This document shows positions 14,554 to 15,477 of a DNA stretch of 15,477 bases, piece by piece. The position numbers were made by a program, and so were the translations under genes. The first letter of the stretch is position 1; every line of letters starts with the position of its first letter. The notes under the pieces were generated by a model. That model saw only the letters and a program-made list of their open reading frames with translations. It was not told the origin of the DNA and did no database searches. The DNA comes from Eubacteriales Family XIII. Incertae Sedis bacterium (GTDB taxonomy: Bacteria > Bacillota > Clostridia > Peptostreptococcales > Anaerovoracaceae), in NCBI GenBank assembly GCA_031289235.1, contig JAITPU010000025.1, positions 1-15,477 of the forward strand, written 5' to 3'.

Positions 14554-15447
14554 TTATTGCTCCGGCGGCGTGTGATTTACGAATTTTACCACGTATTCTT
14601 CCAGGCTTTCGATACCTTCAGCGCGCATTTTTTCCGCTATATTCACTCCCACGTATGTGACGTGCCACGGCGCGGCCTGATATCCTGTCACGTCGGAATT
14701 TTCATCCGTATATCTGACGATAAACCCGAAACGGCTCGCGTTATTTTTCAGCCATTCGGCCTCCGGCGTTCCGGCGAAATTTTCCGTAGTACCGCCGGGA
14801 CCGACGATGTCTACCGCCCTGCCCGTGTGATGTTCGCTGTGTCCGCCCCTCGCGCAGAGGCTGTCCACCTCGCTTATGTCTTTTTCAAGGAGACGCCTGT
14901 TGTAAAGGCCCTTCTGGTATTCGATGGAACGGTAAGCGGAAAAAGCGCTGATGTGGAAACCTTCCTTTCCCGCCGCGTCGCGCATGCTTTCGTAAGCGGC
15001 CTTGGTATCGCTCGTCATTTGGTGTCCGAACGAAGTATTGATTATATCGCCGGGCGTATAGTCCTCGGGCAGCCTGTTGTACTTATTGACCAGCAGCGGA
15101 TTCGCGTAGACGTCGTTTATTTCCGAAATATTCGTATAAAATGGCAGGTCAATATCCGCTCCGACGCGCCAGACAACTTCCTCAGCGGTGAGCTGCGGGT
15201 GACGGGCGGCGTAATCCGCGTAACGGTCCCGTCTGTCCTCTTCATAATAATAGAATCCGGAAAAATTCGCGGCGGCGCTTCCGCCCTTTCCGCCGCCGTG
15301 CAGCGCCCCGGCTATCGTCGTTCCGAGATTATATATACCTATGATAACGCCGACGAGAATGACCGCGCAGACGGCCATTCTTACCACGTTGATTTTTATC
15401 TTCCGTTTTTTTCTTCTTCGCCGCCTTCGCGATATACGTTCAGCCAA
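14554..15447 (-). CDS. Membrane-anchored VanY-type D,D-carboxypeptidase homolog
   Basis: An M15B (VanY-type) peptidase domain behind an N-terminal anchor. Such enzymes trim the terminal D-Ala of peptidoglycan stems outside the membrane. Numbering from the TTG at 15453: a highly basic stretch (6-21), TM at about 24-46, a linker, then the domain with FSAYRSIEYQKGLYNRRL (171-188), the zinc motif SEHHTGRAVD (206-215; His208, Asp215), EAEWL (231-235) and PWH (262-264; His264). The three zinc ligands are present, but the residue three before His264, normally the catalytic Glu (EPWH), is Ala261. Activity is therefore doubtful or altered. TTG at 15447 is favoured by GGAGG about 8 nt upstream; TTG at 15453 sits too close to it. 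Upstream context is cut by the window end. argF follows after 43 nt. Confidence 0.88.
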   Translation of the reverse strand: MAERISRRRRRRKKRKIKINVVRMAVCAVILVGVIIGIYNLGTTIAGALHGGGKGGSAAANFSGFYYYEEDRRDRYADYAARHPQLTAEEVVWRVGADIDLPFYTNISEINDVYANPLLVNKYNRLPEDYTPGDIINTSFGHQMTSDTKAAYESMRDAAGKEGFHISAFSAYRSIEYQKGLYNRRLLEKDISEVDSLCARGGHSEHHTGRAVDIVGPGGTTENFAGTPEAEWLKNNASRFGFIVRYTDENSDVTGYQAAPWHVTYVGVNIAEKMRAEGIESLEEYVVKFVNHTPPEQ

Positions 15448-15477
15448 AACCAACTCCTCCCGCGCCCGGCGGCTATT

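Noticed and set aside
1..15477. CRISPR array, rRNA, transposase or phage genes
   Set aside because: No regularly spaced direct repeats, no rRNA signatures and no transposase, integrase or phage structural motifs were found on either strand.

Overview
The window looks like chromosomal DNA from a low-to-moderate GC bacterium of Bacillota type (Clostridia- or Negativicutes-like). The evidence is strong AGGAGG-type ribosome binding sites, several TTG/GTG starts, textbook sigma-A promoters (TTGACA-17-TATGAT) and many intrinsic terminators. I cannot name the genus. Most genes lie on the minus strand; only the larE-type gene, and possibly a small helix-turn-helix ORF, are on the plus strand.

Region 1 (1-4167): one 1,321-residue membrane protein carrying two DUF445/YheB-type membrane motifs. 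Its stop codon is followed in frame by 46 further open codons of different codon style. Region 2 (4168-5822): a small possible HTH ORF, a complete tRNA-Arg(CCT) with terminator, a hairpin, copy A of a dispersed repeat, cvpA, and a previously unmarked pseudogene of alanine racemase. In that pseudogene only the first ~50 and last ~40 residues remain, although its promoter is intact. Region 3 (5823-8430): divergent promoters, repeat copy C, a solitary larE-type sulfur transferase gene, a shared bidirectional terminator, and metY (O-acetylhomoserine sulfhydrylase). A near-perfect promoter overlapping an 11-3-11 palindrome drives metY.

Region 4 (8503-13396): an apparent four-gene minus-strand operon with one strong promoter and one strong terminator. 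In transcription order it encodes a secreted protein of unknown family, a single-pass membrane protein, and two overlapping, mutually related two-TM proteins built like Wzz polysaccharide co-polymerases. A 33-bp palindrome without a U-tract separates the first gene from the other three. No glycosyltransferase, flippase or kinase lies in the operon. This is the best candidate here for an undescribed envelope system.

Region 5 (13397-15477): repeat copy B, ornithine carbamoyltransferase (argF/arcB type), and a membrane-anchored VanY-type D,D-carboxypeptidase homolog. Its usual catalytic Glu (E-x-W-H) reads Ala.

Genes of amino-acid metabolism (argF, metY), cell-wall or envelope genes (VanY homolog, alr remnant, the Wzz-like pair, cvpA) and larE are interleaved. 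No mobile-element gene, CRISPR array or rRNA was seen.
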